Assembly (NCBI GenBank): GCA_963837635.1
Contig: CAWINY010000007.1
Coordinates: 682,001-746,000, forward strand
Direction of reading: 5' to 3'
From: CAWINY01 sp963837635
GTDB lineage: Bacteria; Acidobacteriota; Terriglobia; Terriglobales; Acidobacteriaceae
Length of the DNA stretch: 64,000 bases
Positions within the stretch are counted from its first letter, which is position 1, and each line of letters begins with the position of its first letter. Made by a program: the position numbers and the translations under genes. This document shows, one piece after another, positions 33,971 through 40,643 of this stretch. The notes beneath the pieces were generated by a model. It had not been told where the DNA came from and ran no database searches. It was given only the letters and a program-made list of their open reading frames with translations.

Positions 33971-34235
33971 CTATCTGAGCCATGTTCGTGCTGCGGTTGT
34001 TGATTGCTTCCAGGTTTCTTTCCCTGTGGCGCGGTGGGGGCGCTTGGTGCCGCCATGTGGCGCTACCGAAAGCCCCCCATCAGTTTCAGGATCGAACTCG
34101 GGGCACCACACAAAACCGTCCACATCGGGGATGCTGCCGTGCTCAATGAGCTTCAGAATTGGTTGTAAAAATGCCTCCTCATTTCGTTTGGTATTAGTGA
34201 GGGGAAGAATAAGCCGCTCGGTACCCGCTGCTAAC
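33971..34235 (-). pseudogene. Open coding-like remnant reading out of the tandem repeats
   Basis: On the minus strand a frame of ~88 codons without a good start reads LAAGTERLILPLTNTKRNEE, then AFLQPILKLIEHGSIPDVDG, FVWCPEFDPETDGGLSVAP and ends near 33971. The composition (DPETDGG, LKLIEHG) is protein-like. Its first 26 codons are one unit of the 90-base repeat, and the other units contain decayed versions (TKQYEGAILQP). It looks like the C-terminus of a lost repeat protein. It overlaps the DruA-like stop tail to tail by 8 bases. No family recognised. Confidence 0.4.
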
Positions 34236-34410
34236 TATTTTCGTGGAATTGGTTGCAAATATGCCCCTTCATATTGTTTGGGTAAGTAAGGAGAGAATAA
34301 GCCGCTCGATACCCGCTGCTAATATAGTTTGGCATAGTGGTTGTAAAATTGCTCCTTCATATTGTTTGGTTAGATGAGGAGAAAATAAGCCCCGCTCCCT
34401 ACTCGCTGCC
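34156..34410. repeat. Three imperfect ~90-bp tandem repeats
   Basis: Units begin at 34156, 34246 and ~34334 (spacing 90 and 88). Conserved blocks: TTGGTTG(T/C)AAA, CTTCATATTGTTTGG, GAATAAGCCGCTCG and TACCCGCTGCTAA. Each unit has a short inverted pair around the GTTTGG loop, e.g. CTCCTTCAT/ATGAGGAG at 34352-34380. They could be iteron-like origin or regulatory repeats, or 30-codon protein repeats decaying on the minus strand. Confidence 0.75.
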
Positions 34411-34641
34411 AAGTTTTCCATTAGCTGGACATTCCCTGCTAACTACCACAACAACTTAAGTTTCGCCAGCCTGCAACTGGTGATAGCTTGCCAACCCGCA
34501 AGCAACGGGGCGGTTAGGCCCAGACCCCTATCGCCCCTAATTTCCTTTGGTCTGGAATCGGTCTGGGTAATTCGTTTATCGAACTCCCCTCCCAGACTCG
34601 GAGGGTATTTTTATGCCTTGACGTGTTACCAGGAGGTATCT
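34411..34641. other. Gap before the small-gene operon
   Basis: No gene is seen. It contains GGGGCGGTTAGGCCCAGACCCC and TTCCTTTGGTCTGG, then the leader of the 34642 gene with a strong ribosome site AGGAGGT (34631-34637). An operon promoter probably lies in 34560-34630, but was not fixed. Confidence 0.3.
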
Positions 34642-34824
34642 ATGCCGCAAACTCGCAAGAAACCAGCTCGCACTATTTTCACAACTCCAAGCGTGTCGAG
34701 TCAGCAACCATTGCTGGAAGCATTCGACCGCAAGCTCTCCGGTAAAACCAGCCGGAGTCTGGCCTTGCAAATGCTTATCCGCGCCTACTTGGACAATCGA
34801 GTCACGCTGAGCTTAACCATCTAA
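34642..34824 (+). CDS. Small basic protein, 60 aa, element-encoded
   Basis: Starts MPQTRKKPARTIFTTPSVSS and ends SGKTSRSLALQMLIRAYLDN then RVTLSLTI. The preceding AGGAGGTATCT is an excellent ribosome site and fixes the start inside a longer open frame. The C-terminal helix with basic residues could be a ribbon-helix-helix-like or other DNA-binding segment, but no family is recognised. It opens a run of small genes. Confidence 0.65.
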   Translation: MPQTRKKPARTIFTTPSVSSQQPLLEAFDRKLSGKTSRSLALQMLIRAYLDNRVTLSLTI

Positions 34825-34873
34825 CTATCCTGGTAGGTACTTCCAACCAGCATAATCTCTGTAAAGGATTCAC

Positions 34874-34990
34874 ATGAACACTAATAAGGGCGGTCGAAAG
34901 ATCGCTAAACAACCTGCCCCAAAGAAACCTAAGCCAGCCAAGAAGCCTGCTCGAAAGACAAACGGCTTCGATACCAGGGAGGTTAGCTAA
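34874..34990 (+). CDS. Lysine-rich 38-aa protein
   Basis: ATG 34874 with AAAGGA upstream, stop TAA 34988-34990. It begins MNTNKGGRKIAKQPAPKKPK and continues PAKKPARKTNGFDTREVS: about one third Lys/Arg with KPAKKP-type repeats, like histone-H1 tails, so nucleic-acid binding is plausible. One base separates its stop from the ATG of the next gene, arguing for a real operon member. Confidence 0.6.
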   Translation: MNTNKGGRKIAKQPAPKKPKPAKKPARKTNGFDTREVS

Positions 34991-35318
34991 AATGACCACA
35001 CAACCAGATTTCGATAACCTGAGCAATTCGGAAGTTAACGATCTATTTGAAAAGGTACGCGCTCACCGTCGCGCCCTACATCCTACTCGTGGTAGGAACG
35101 ATAATGTTGAGATCGAACCTGCCAGTGCTGCCGAGGCTCGGTTCTTACGCGAAGTATCCGATCTTAGCCAGCCAGACTGGGCCAGTTTCCCCCACATGGC
35201 GTCCAAGTTACAGTCCCAACCAGTAGAAGAGGAACCCAACGGCTATGACGCGAACGGATTCCCGACCGTGAGCACTGGCACAATGGGCATATCCGCCAAG
35301 AAGTTGAAGAGCTATCTA

Positions 35319-36212
35319 GAGCGTGTTTCATAAACAGCGCCTCAGCGTAATCCAGAAACAGGCAAGGTAGAAGAAGGCGCGGTAGGTGGAGAGCAGATGC
35401 TCATGACGAACCAGCAATCGGCGGAACTGGCCAAGCCATGCATTGGTTCGCTCCACTATCCAGCGGCGCAGGTATCGCCGCAGTTTACGGCCATCTTCGT
35501 AGCGCCGTTCCTTGTTGTTCTTGCGGTAAGGCGCAATCAGCTCGATGCCTCGCTTCTTCAGTCGCTCACGCAGCGGGTCGGAGTCATAACCACGGTCAGC
35601 GATTATGCGCTCGGGCTTTTGCCGCGGCCGTCCTTGCGGGCGCGGGACGCGGACTTCGGCGAGCGTGGCTTCCGCAAGCGTAACTTCTGCCGGAGAGGCA
35701 CTTTCCAGCCGAACTCCCAGCGGAAGACCTTGACCGTCGACCAGTACCATCCACTTCGTTCCCTTGCCCCGCTTGGTTTTACCGACGGCAGCGCCCCTTT
35801 TTTTGCCGGCGCGAAGCTGCCATCCAGGAAGGTCTCGTCCCACTTGAGCAGCCCTTCCTCATCCAGCGCACCGAGCAAGGCGCGCCACGCATCCAGCCAG
35901 ACGCCTTGGTCCTCCCACCGCTTCAGCCGCCGCCAACAGGTGGCGGGCGAGGGGAACTCGTCCGGCAGAAACCGCCATGCCGCTCCGGTTTGCAGAATCC
36001 ACAGAATGCCTTCAAAACAGGCCCGGTTCGGTGCCCACGGTCGCCCCCGGTTGTCCCGTCGGCGCTTCGGTTCGGGAAGCAAAGGCTCAATCAGTTGCCA
36101 CTGCTCGTCCGTCAACAGCTTCTGCCGCTTCTTCATGACAGAAGCTCATCAGTTCACCCGCTTTGTACGTAAGTATCTGAGTTGAGGCCGAACCCATTTA
36201 TGAAACACGCTC
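35319..36212 (-). mobile_element. IS5-family insertion sequence, copy 2
   Basis: 894 bases, same ends and length as copy 1, flanked by TA (35317-35318 and 36213-36214). It sits in the same orientation as copy 1 about 1.6 kb away, so recombination between them would delete the intervening repeats and small genes. Confidence 0.9.
35328..36136 (-). CDS. IS5-family transposase, copy 2
   Basis: Frame A 36136-35603 and frame B 35843-35328, as in copy 1, with the seven-T slippery run at 35798-35804. Differences from copy 1 are few and conservative (e.g. RRLKRWEDQGVWLDAW for RRLKQWEDEGVWLNAW). Catalytic DGSF, DRGYDSD and VERTNAWLG are intact, so it may be active. Confidence 0.88.
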
Positions 36213-37077
36213 TAAGTAATGCTCCGCTGGAAGATGTCGAACGAGCTGCTTTTGAGAGCGGTGACACAAAGTTGCTCGGCAGAGTTCTTGACAAAAGAAC
36301 AGTAGCGGTTTGTAAGACTTTTATAGAGGCGACTCCAAGATATTACGGCACTCATGATAACTTCGACCGCATGATGGAGTATCTGGCCTCGAAGTTCCAC
36401 GTTGACGATTTCGATGATGGTAACGACGTGGCTTGTGAACTAATGCGGCAGGGTCACTTCACAATCGAAGAGCTGACCGCAGCTTATCACCGACTGGACA
36501 ACCAGGGGTTACTCGAACACGAACCAGGACAGCTACACGCTCCTTCACCTGATCTTCTCAGGCAAGCAGAACTTAGTGCTGCTCAGTTCGCCGCCAATGT
36601 AGTGATGATGGCACCGGAACAAGCGACAGAACTTCAAGGCAGAGCAATCTGTTTATATCTGGCAAGTCGGGGTGTAGAGGTAGCCAGCAGTCCTCATGTT
36701 ACGGAATTCGCTTTCATGAACTGGCTGAACGATCCGCAGAACAGAGCAATCTGCGATGAAGCAGTAATGTGGTTCTTCTACCAGATAACTCCAACTTATC
36801 GAGCCACTCAAGCTAACTATGATCGCATGGCACAACTGGTTGGCGGTCGCCCGTTAACCGTGGGGCTGTTGCAAAAGTGCTGGGGCATTATCGAAGAAGA
36901 GAACCGCCGTGGTTTTGCTTCCGATCTGGCGTTCAGTCGTAATGAAGCCCCACCAGTGGAAATTGATCCCAACAGCTTAACCGACGCTGAAGTCGAAGAT
37001 GCCCTTCGAAGCTTTGGTGCTGGCAACTTGGTTGCTAAAGGGCAAGGGCTGTTTGATCCGAGTGTGGAGTAATCGCG

Positions 37078-37383
37078 ATGAACGATCACACTGTACTAGG
37101 TTACGCGCTTGGTGGTGGGCCAACAGATCGGAAGGTTGCTGCTTCCCAGCTCCAGGTCAAACGCAAACAGAATGAGGCTGTACGTGCCGAAGTCCAGGCG
37201 AAAGTAAAGCAATTTCATGACATGATCGCAGCTCGCAAAGCTGAGATCGAAATGCAACAAGCCAAGCTTCAAGCTGAGATCGCACCTACCAGGGAAGAAC
37301 AGAGTGGTACCGGCGATACAAATATGGAGTGGCTCAAAACTACTCATTCAAAAGAACCCTGGTTGAACACCAGAGGAAGGTAA
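37078..37383 (+). CDS. Small coiled-coil protein, 101 aa
   Basis: Central residues ~22-70 (LQVKRKQNEAVRAEVQAKVK and MIAARKAEIEMQQAKLQAEI) form a long heptad-patterned helix rich in Ala, Lys, Glu and Gln. N-terminal GYALGGGPTDRK and C-terminal KTTHSKEPWLNTRGR are unlike known families. It starts five bases after the preceding stop and ends six bases before the next gene. Possibly a scaffold or structural subunit. Confidence 0.65.
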   Translation: MNDHTVLGYALGGGPTDRKVAASQLQVKRKQNEAVRAEVQAKVKQFHDMIAARKAEIEMQQAKLQAEIAPTREEQSGTGDTNMEWLKTTHSKEPWLNTRGR

Positions 37384-37389
37384 TATTTT

Positions 37390-37743
37390 ATGGCAAATAC
37401 GAAACGACCAGACCAAGGTCAACTTATGAGCGAGGTAATGTCTAAGAATCAGATGTCGCCTTCGGAGTGTAGACCAGAAGACTTTGTTATCAATGATGGC
37501 AAAGGACATGGACAAGATTCCGATAAGCTTCGCAAAGAAAGGGAGCTAGACCCCAACTGGCTTCACGTAGATACCAAGCGCAACAGCGTCGAACACCCGA
37601 AAGCGCCGAGCAATCCATCAACCGCGCCAGTACCGAAGTCGGCCCACACACCGCCGCAATCTGCCCCTGGTGGTGGAACTAATCGACCGGCTGCTGGTGG
37701 AGGCCAAAATGTACGATCATTGCGAGGTAAGAAGAATGGATAA
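37390..37743 (+). CDS. Unknown hydrophilic protein, 117 aa
   Basis: Begins MANTKRPDQGQLMSEVMSKN; central SPSECRPEDFVINDGKGHGQ is charged, and the last ~45 residues are Pro/Ser/Gly-rich (KAPSNPSTAPVPKSAHTPPQ, PAAGGGQNVRSLRG), probably disordered. Preceded by AGAGGAAGG. No family recognised. It overlaps the next small gene by 8 bases. Confidence 0.6.
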   Translation: MANTKRPDQGQLMSEVMSKNQMSPSECRPEDFVINDGKGHGQDSDKLRKERELDPNWLHVDTKRNSVEHPKAPSNPSTAPVPKSAHTPPQSAPGGGTNRPAAGGGQNVRSLRGKKNG

Positions 37744-38188
37744 GATTTCGATCATAACTCCCCATACAGGCAAGGGCTACATCGTGGCGAACCATGCTGA
37801 CGGTAGCTTCCATCCCGTCCCAACGGTGGATGCTCTATCGAATCACATTCAAAGCTGGGCTGAGAACACTGGCGCGGCCTTGGAGCAAGAATCCGAACGC
37901 TTATCAGCCCAATCCCGAATTGGCGGTGTGAATAGCCGAAGAGCTGAAACTGTAAAAACACGATTTACAAGTGTGCTGCGCGATTTCTCCAAGTTCGCCA
38001 CTTTCTCCGTTAACGCCGAGACCTCACGATTTAGTTCCTGTATTTGCTCTTGTGTTGTGGAGGTCGTAGCAAGTTTTCTGGCTGGTGATTTTGTTTGGCC
38101 ACTAACAACAATAGCTAATCCGAGCACGGCGACGGCAATAATGGGTTTCACTACCTTGCCTCCTTGCAGAACACGCGACAACGGCTAG
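37736..38188 (+). CDS. Unknown protein; only the first ~70 residues look genuine
   Basis: ATG 37736 with GAGGTAAGAAGA upstream. Residues 1-70 (KISIITPHTGKGYIVANHAD, SFHPVPTVDALSNHIQSWAE) look like a normal protein. After ~residue 75 the frame is antisense to the convincing minus-strand coiled-coil gene and turns into Cys/Ser/Phe-rich sequence. Either it is a real overlapping gene or the 3' end was lost when the minus-strand genes were joined here. Confidence 0.4.
   Translation: MDKISIITPHTGKGYIVANHADGSFHPVPTVDALSNHIQSWAENTGAALEQESERLSAQSRIGGVNSRRAETVKTRFTSVLRDFSKFATFSVNAETSRFSSCICSCVVEVVASFLAGDFVWPLTTIANPSTATAIMGFTTLPPCRTRDNG
37849..38151 (-). CDS. Secreted or membrane-anchored coiled-coil protein, 100 aa
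   Basis: GTG 38151 preceded by AAGGAGG. The N-terminal KPIIAVAVLGLAIVVSGQTK is a signal peptide or anchor, followed by TTQEQIQELNREVSALTEKV, a two-heptad coiled coil. The last ~40 residues (from ~TVSALRLF) are less convincing. It lies 33 bases after the stop of the next upstream minus-strand gene, so both are likely co-transcribed. Confidence 0.6.
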   Translation of the reverse strand: MKPIIAVAVLGLAIVVSGQTKSPARKLATTSTTQEQIQELNREVSALTEKVANLEKSRSTLVNRVFTVSALRLFTPPIRDWADKRSDSCSKAAPVFSAQL

Positions 38189-39015
38189 TCAATTTCTTTT
38201 GGCTGCTGTGCATCTCTGGCATTCGACTCCCGCACATGCTCGACCGTTTCGCTCCAAGGTGATTGGTGGTCTGGGCATGTTGCACTTAGTTCAGATTTCA
38301 TAGTCGTTGCTCGCTCATTTGCTTCAGCAAGCGTGGACAGTCCGTCCGTCTGCATTAACCCCCATTCGTTACATTTGGGACATCTCACTGACCATGACTC
38401 GTGGAGCCCTTTGCTAATGCGGTAAACATTGTCACTATCTAAACGTAAGAACATACTGAATAGCTTCGACTCTGACTGTGGTTCGCTATTTGCAGGCAGA
38501 TACGTGAGCGTTACTTGAATATCGCAGAACAGTTGCTTGCCTTGCCACACTCGTTCTTGCAGGTAGAAGCCTCTCGTCTGTGCGTGCTGAACAATGAAAT
38601 GTTTACGCCGAACAAGTCGCTTGGAAACGTCAAGGGCTTGTTCCATCATTACTTCTGAAATCATTATGGGCAGCGTCCCAAAATTAGTGACCCACAGCCA
38701 TGCTTTGTTGTCCCTCGTTCTTAGACCCCAGTGCACGTCAACCCGATTCTGGTAGTCCCATTGCAACTTCATCAAATTCAGTGTCTGGTCGTTCGTGTGG
38801 ACGTATTGTGCGGTAATCCACACCCACACTGCGGTCAGCAGGAATCCAAGGAATACGAATAGCACACCAGCCGTTTGGGAAGCCGTCTGGGATTTCTGCG
38901 GGTCTTGCGCAAGACGCCAGAAGTGCCAAAAACTGGGAACGGCGACTATTACCAGAACAACGATAATGGCATAGGCAATCTTGGTACTCTTGGTGGTGCC
39001 AGCTTCAGGGTTCAT
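38185..39015 (-). CDS. Two-helix membrane protein with zinc-finger-like C-terminus
   Basis: 276 residues. Membrane helices at ~14-32 (YAIIVVLVIVAVPSFWHFW) and ~47-68 (TAGVLFVFLGFLLTAVWVWI), then a ~200-residue soluble beta-rich domain. Near the end, CPKCNEWG plus CPDHQSPW gives a possible four-ligand zinc site. No enzyme motif. Topology resembles small accessory membrane proteins of unknown role. ATG 39015. Located just inside the element's far end, where cargo genes are often found. Confidence 0.65.
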   Translation of the reverse strand: MNPEAGTTKSTKIAYAIIVVLVIVAVPSFWHFWRLAQDPQKSQTASQTAGVLFVFLGFLLTAVWVWITAQYVHTNDQTLNLMKLQWDYQNRVDVHWGLRTRDNKAWLWVTNFGTLPIMISEVMMEQALDVSKRLVRRKHFIVQHAQTRGFYLQERVWQGKQLFCDIQVTLTYLPANSEPQSESKLFSMFLRLDSDNVYRISKGLHESWSVRCPKCNEWGLMQTDGLSTLAEANERATTMKSELSATCPDHQSPWSETVEHVRESNARDAQQPKEID

Positions 39016-39125
39016 TGAAAGCAGCTTACAATGGTTGATTCCGTGCGGGAAGCTGTTTGCCGCAAATTCCCATTATGGGAACGCTTATCTCTGATTAGGC
39101 GAGTGATGCGATAATTGTCCCCGTC

Positions 39126-39290
39126 ATGGAACCTCGCATCATTGATTTGTGGTTGCCTCACCCAACGTTGAAGAACGTCCAGAGCGGGAAACTGGTAGTG
39201 CTTTTTGACGGTGGAGTGGAAATATGGAATTTGGGCCTTCATCGGATTGTTATTAGGAAGAGGGACAGATGCCGAGCCGCCAAGAAATAG
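39126..39290 (+). CDS. Small protein, 54 aa
   Basis: ATG 39126 to TAG 39290: MEPRIIDLWLPHPTLKNVQS, then GKLVVLFDGGVEIWNLGLHR and a basic tail (IVIRKRDRCRAAKK). The hydrophobic pattern and the 22-base overlap with the next small gene favour a real gene, but the ribosome site is weak. Unknown function. Confidence 0.4.
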   Translation: MEPRIIDLWLPHPTLKNVQSGKLVVLFDGGVEIWNLGLHRIVIRKRDRCRAAKK

Positions 39291-39442
39291 AAGCTGCTGA
39301 AGCGAAGATGAAAGGTGCTGAAGCTGCCTTGCAGAGATATGTCGAGAGGTCGCCAGATGTGGACACCGATCCAGCTCTGCATCGGCGGCTTACCGAAGAA
39401 CTTCGCGCAGCAGAAGCCGAGTTTTTGGAGCTGCTGAAATAG
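39269..39442 (+). CDS. Small helical protein, 57 aa
   Basis: ATG 39269, preceded by GGAAGAGGGACAG. MPSRQEIEAAEAKMKGAEAA and LTEELRAAEAEFLELLK are two amphipathic helices joined by ERSPDVDTDPALHRR, a helical-hairpin design. Stop TAG 39440-39442. Unknown function; one of the few plus-strand genes at this end of the element. Confidence 0.55.
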   Translation: MPSRQEIEAAEAKMKGAEAALQRYVERSPDVDTDPALHRRLTEELRAAEAEFLELLK

Positions 39443-39721
39443 AAGACCTGGTGCCACGAACCCCTTCCAACCTGGACATCGGGCCACTGAGCTGGGCATA
39501 GGCGGTCAAGAGGGGGTGCTCTGAATGGTGACGGCGGCTGGTGACATTGAACTCCTGGTGGGAACGCGCGTTTGGCTGTCCCTGTTGATAAGCAGCAAAA
39601 CATTTCAGCAGCAGCTAAGTCCAGCAACCCACTGCACTTGTGTCGCCAGAATGTGCTTTTGGAGGGGTTTTTCGCTTGGGTTGGCGATTGATTCTAAAGC
39701 ACTTAGTTTGTTGATTCGCTT
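39443..39721. other. Gene-free end of the element
   Basis: No supported gene. One open frame runs through the attachment site and is not credible. The base composition is mixed, with GGAGGGGTTTTTCGCTTGGG (39660-39679) before an AT-richer tail leading to the attachment repeat. Confidence 0.3.
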
Positions 39722-39766
39722 CTCATAACCCAAAGGTCGTAGGTTCAAATCCTACCCCCGCAACCA
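39722..39766 (+). repeat. Distal attachment site (tRNA 3'-end copy, 45 bp)
   Basis: Identical to the 3' half of the initiator tRNA gene (30245-30289), from the anticodon loop to CCA, with no acceptor 5' half nearby. It therefore marks the distal junction and, before insertion, was the natural 3' end of the tRNA gene. Confidence 0.92.
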
Positions 39767-40365
39767 TTAGATTCAATAAGTTGCGGGAAATTGGGAAATC
39801 GAGCAAACTCCCATAAACTCCCAAAGGCAAAAAAGGGCCGACCGCGAATCGGCCCTTTTCTCATTTTCCCCTCCGCGAAGCTGCAATCTGCTGGTTGATC
39901 GCAGCCGGTTTCCATGGCAAGGTAGTGCGCCTTGCACTCGACCCCGGCGACGATCACCTGTGCCTCGCCGAAATCGACCTGGGCGGTGCCCGCCGCATGG
40001 GTCAGCGGCACGAACATCTCCTGGCTGCGCAACCGGCGCAACCGCACGTAGTCCTTTACGATGGTGTAGCCGCCCGGGAAGCCATGTTCCGCCCGCAGCC
40101 GGGCGAAGATCCGCTTCGCCGTGTGCCGCTGCTTGGGAGGCTTGGTCTTGTCATCTTCCAGAATGGCGTCGATCACGCCTGTCCACGGCCCCAACTTGGG
40201 CCGCTGGGCCGGCTCCTTCCGCCGGTAGCCCGGCGGAACCGAATGGCGCAGCATCTTACGCACCGTATCCCGCGCCAAGCCAAACTCGCGCGCTACTCCG
40301 CGCTCACTCTTGCCTTCCACCAGTACCGCTCGCCTTACCCGCGCATAAAGCTCCACTGAGTACAT
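39745..40365 (-). pseudogene. istA: Truncated IS21-family transposase IstA
   Basis: ATG 40365 (MYSVELYARVRRAVLVEGKS) begins a typical IstA: HTH EFGLARDTVRKMLRHS, RHTAKRIFARLRAEHGFPGG and the first catalytic Asp region AAGTAQVDFGEAQVIVAG. Homology stops at about AHYLAME (39910), and the frame then runs through noncoding sequence into the tRNA repeat. The second half of IstA and all of IstB are missing, so it is a remnant. Confidence 0.8.
39831..39859. terminator. Strong bidirectional terminator downstream of the tRNA 3' copy
   Basis: AAAAGGGCCGA (39831-39841), loop CCGCGAA and TCGGCCCTTTT (39849-39859): an 11-bp perfect stem with A-tract before and T-tract after. Since 39722-39766 was the original tRNA end, this is probably the tRNA gene's own terminator, now 9.5 kb away from it. 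Confidence 0.85.
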
Positions 40366-40461
40366 TCCTCCGGCGTTCCACAAACCTGCCGTCAACAACA
40401 AGAAAGCCGAACCAGCTTCGTCAATAGGGATCAGGTCGAGACCGTCTCCTCGACCCTTCAC

Positions 40462-40643
40462 CTCATGACAAACCCGACTCGGCGGACAGCAGGCATTCGC
40501 GGAACTAAAAGTTCCGGCGGTCTAGTTTTACTCCGCCGCATCACCCCGCTTCCGCGGCGTGATGCGGTCTATTTAATGGGATGGTCCGCCGCCTTTACCC
40601 AATCGTCAGCTGAGGTATAAGAGGCGTACGGAGGAGGCGTTCC
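40462..40643. other. Left noncoding end of the IS110-type element
   Basis: Contains GGAACTAAAAGTTCC (40501-40515, a small palindrome) and CCGCATCAC..GTGATGCGG (40536-40544/40559-40567, 14-base loop). The ribosome site GGAGGAGGCGTTCC precedes the transposase ATG 40644. The exact IS boundary could not be fixed. Confidence 0.4.

Larger units (their letters stand above)
32501..33978 (+). pseudogene. DruA/DUF4338-like gene split by an IS5-family copy
   Basis: The 5' part (GTG 32501, preceded by AGGGGA, to 32783) and 3' part (33680-33978) rejoin in frame when the 894-base IS and one TA are removed, giving ~193 residues. Motifs: NRHYVPNHGAIGQQVHFLIW, ECGPRDRF, GIVDNNVFRLE, then across the junction NLASQCLALW, FETFVDGDNRHGTSYLADNW and GKTAGSS. 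This matches the DUF4338 pattern (HY..G.Q, RD, NN.RF, NLAS, ETFVD, GT.Y.A.NW..G.T.G) of DruA of the Druantin anti-phage system, and more loosely Mom-like DNA-modification proteins. The RD, NN and ETFVD residues are intact. Currently inactive. Confidence 0.78.
34992..37072 (+). pseudogene. ~395-aa unknown protein split by IS5-family copy 2
   Basis: The 5' part (ATG 34992 after GGAGGTTAGCTAAA, to 35318) and 3' part (36215-37072) rejoin exactly in frame (SYL then SNAPLEDVERAAFESG) when the IS and one TA are removed. The C-terminal part has an internal duplication: TPRYYGTHDNFDRMMEYL matches TPTYRATQANYDRMAQLV about 150 residues later, each followed by a helix-rich segment (LTAAYHRLDNQG and LLQKCWGIIEEENRRG). 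No catalytic motif is seen. A structural or DNA-binding role is possible. The 3' half might still be translated from an IS-provided start, ending in the downstream operon. Confidence 0.7.

Noticed and set aside
33912..34289. 125-codon plus-strand frame after the DruA-like gene
   Set aside because: Runs through the tandem repeats with Ser/Cys-rich shadow composition and no ribosome site; the minus-strand remnant is more protein-like.
34156..34410. CRISPR-like array
   Set aside because: Three imperfect ~90-base units without a constant repeat/variable spacer pattern.
39012..39242. 76-codon minus-strand frame
   Set aside because: Overlaps the better-supported small plus-strand gene at 39126 and has no recognisable features.
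39525..39728. 67-codon plus-strand frame running into the distal attachment site
   Set aside because: No domain, no ribosome site, and it ends inside the tRNA copy.
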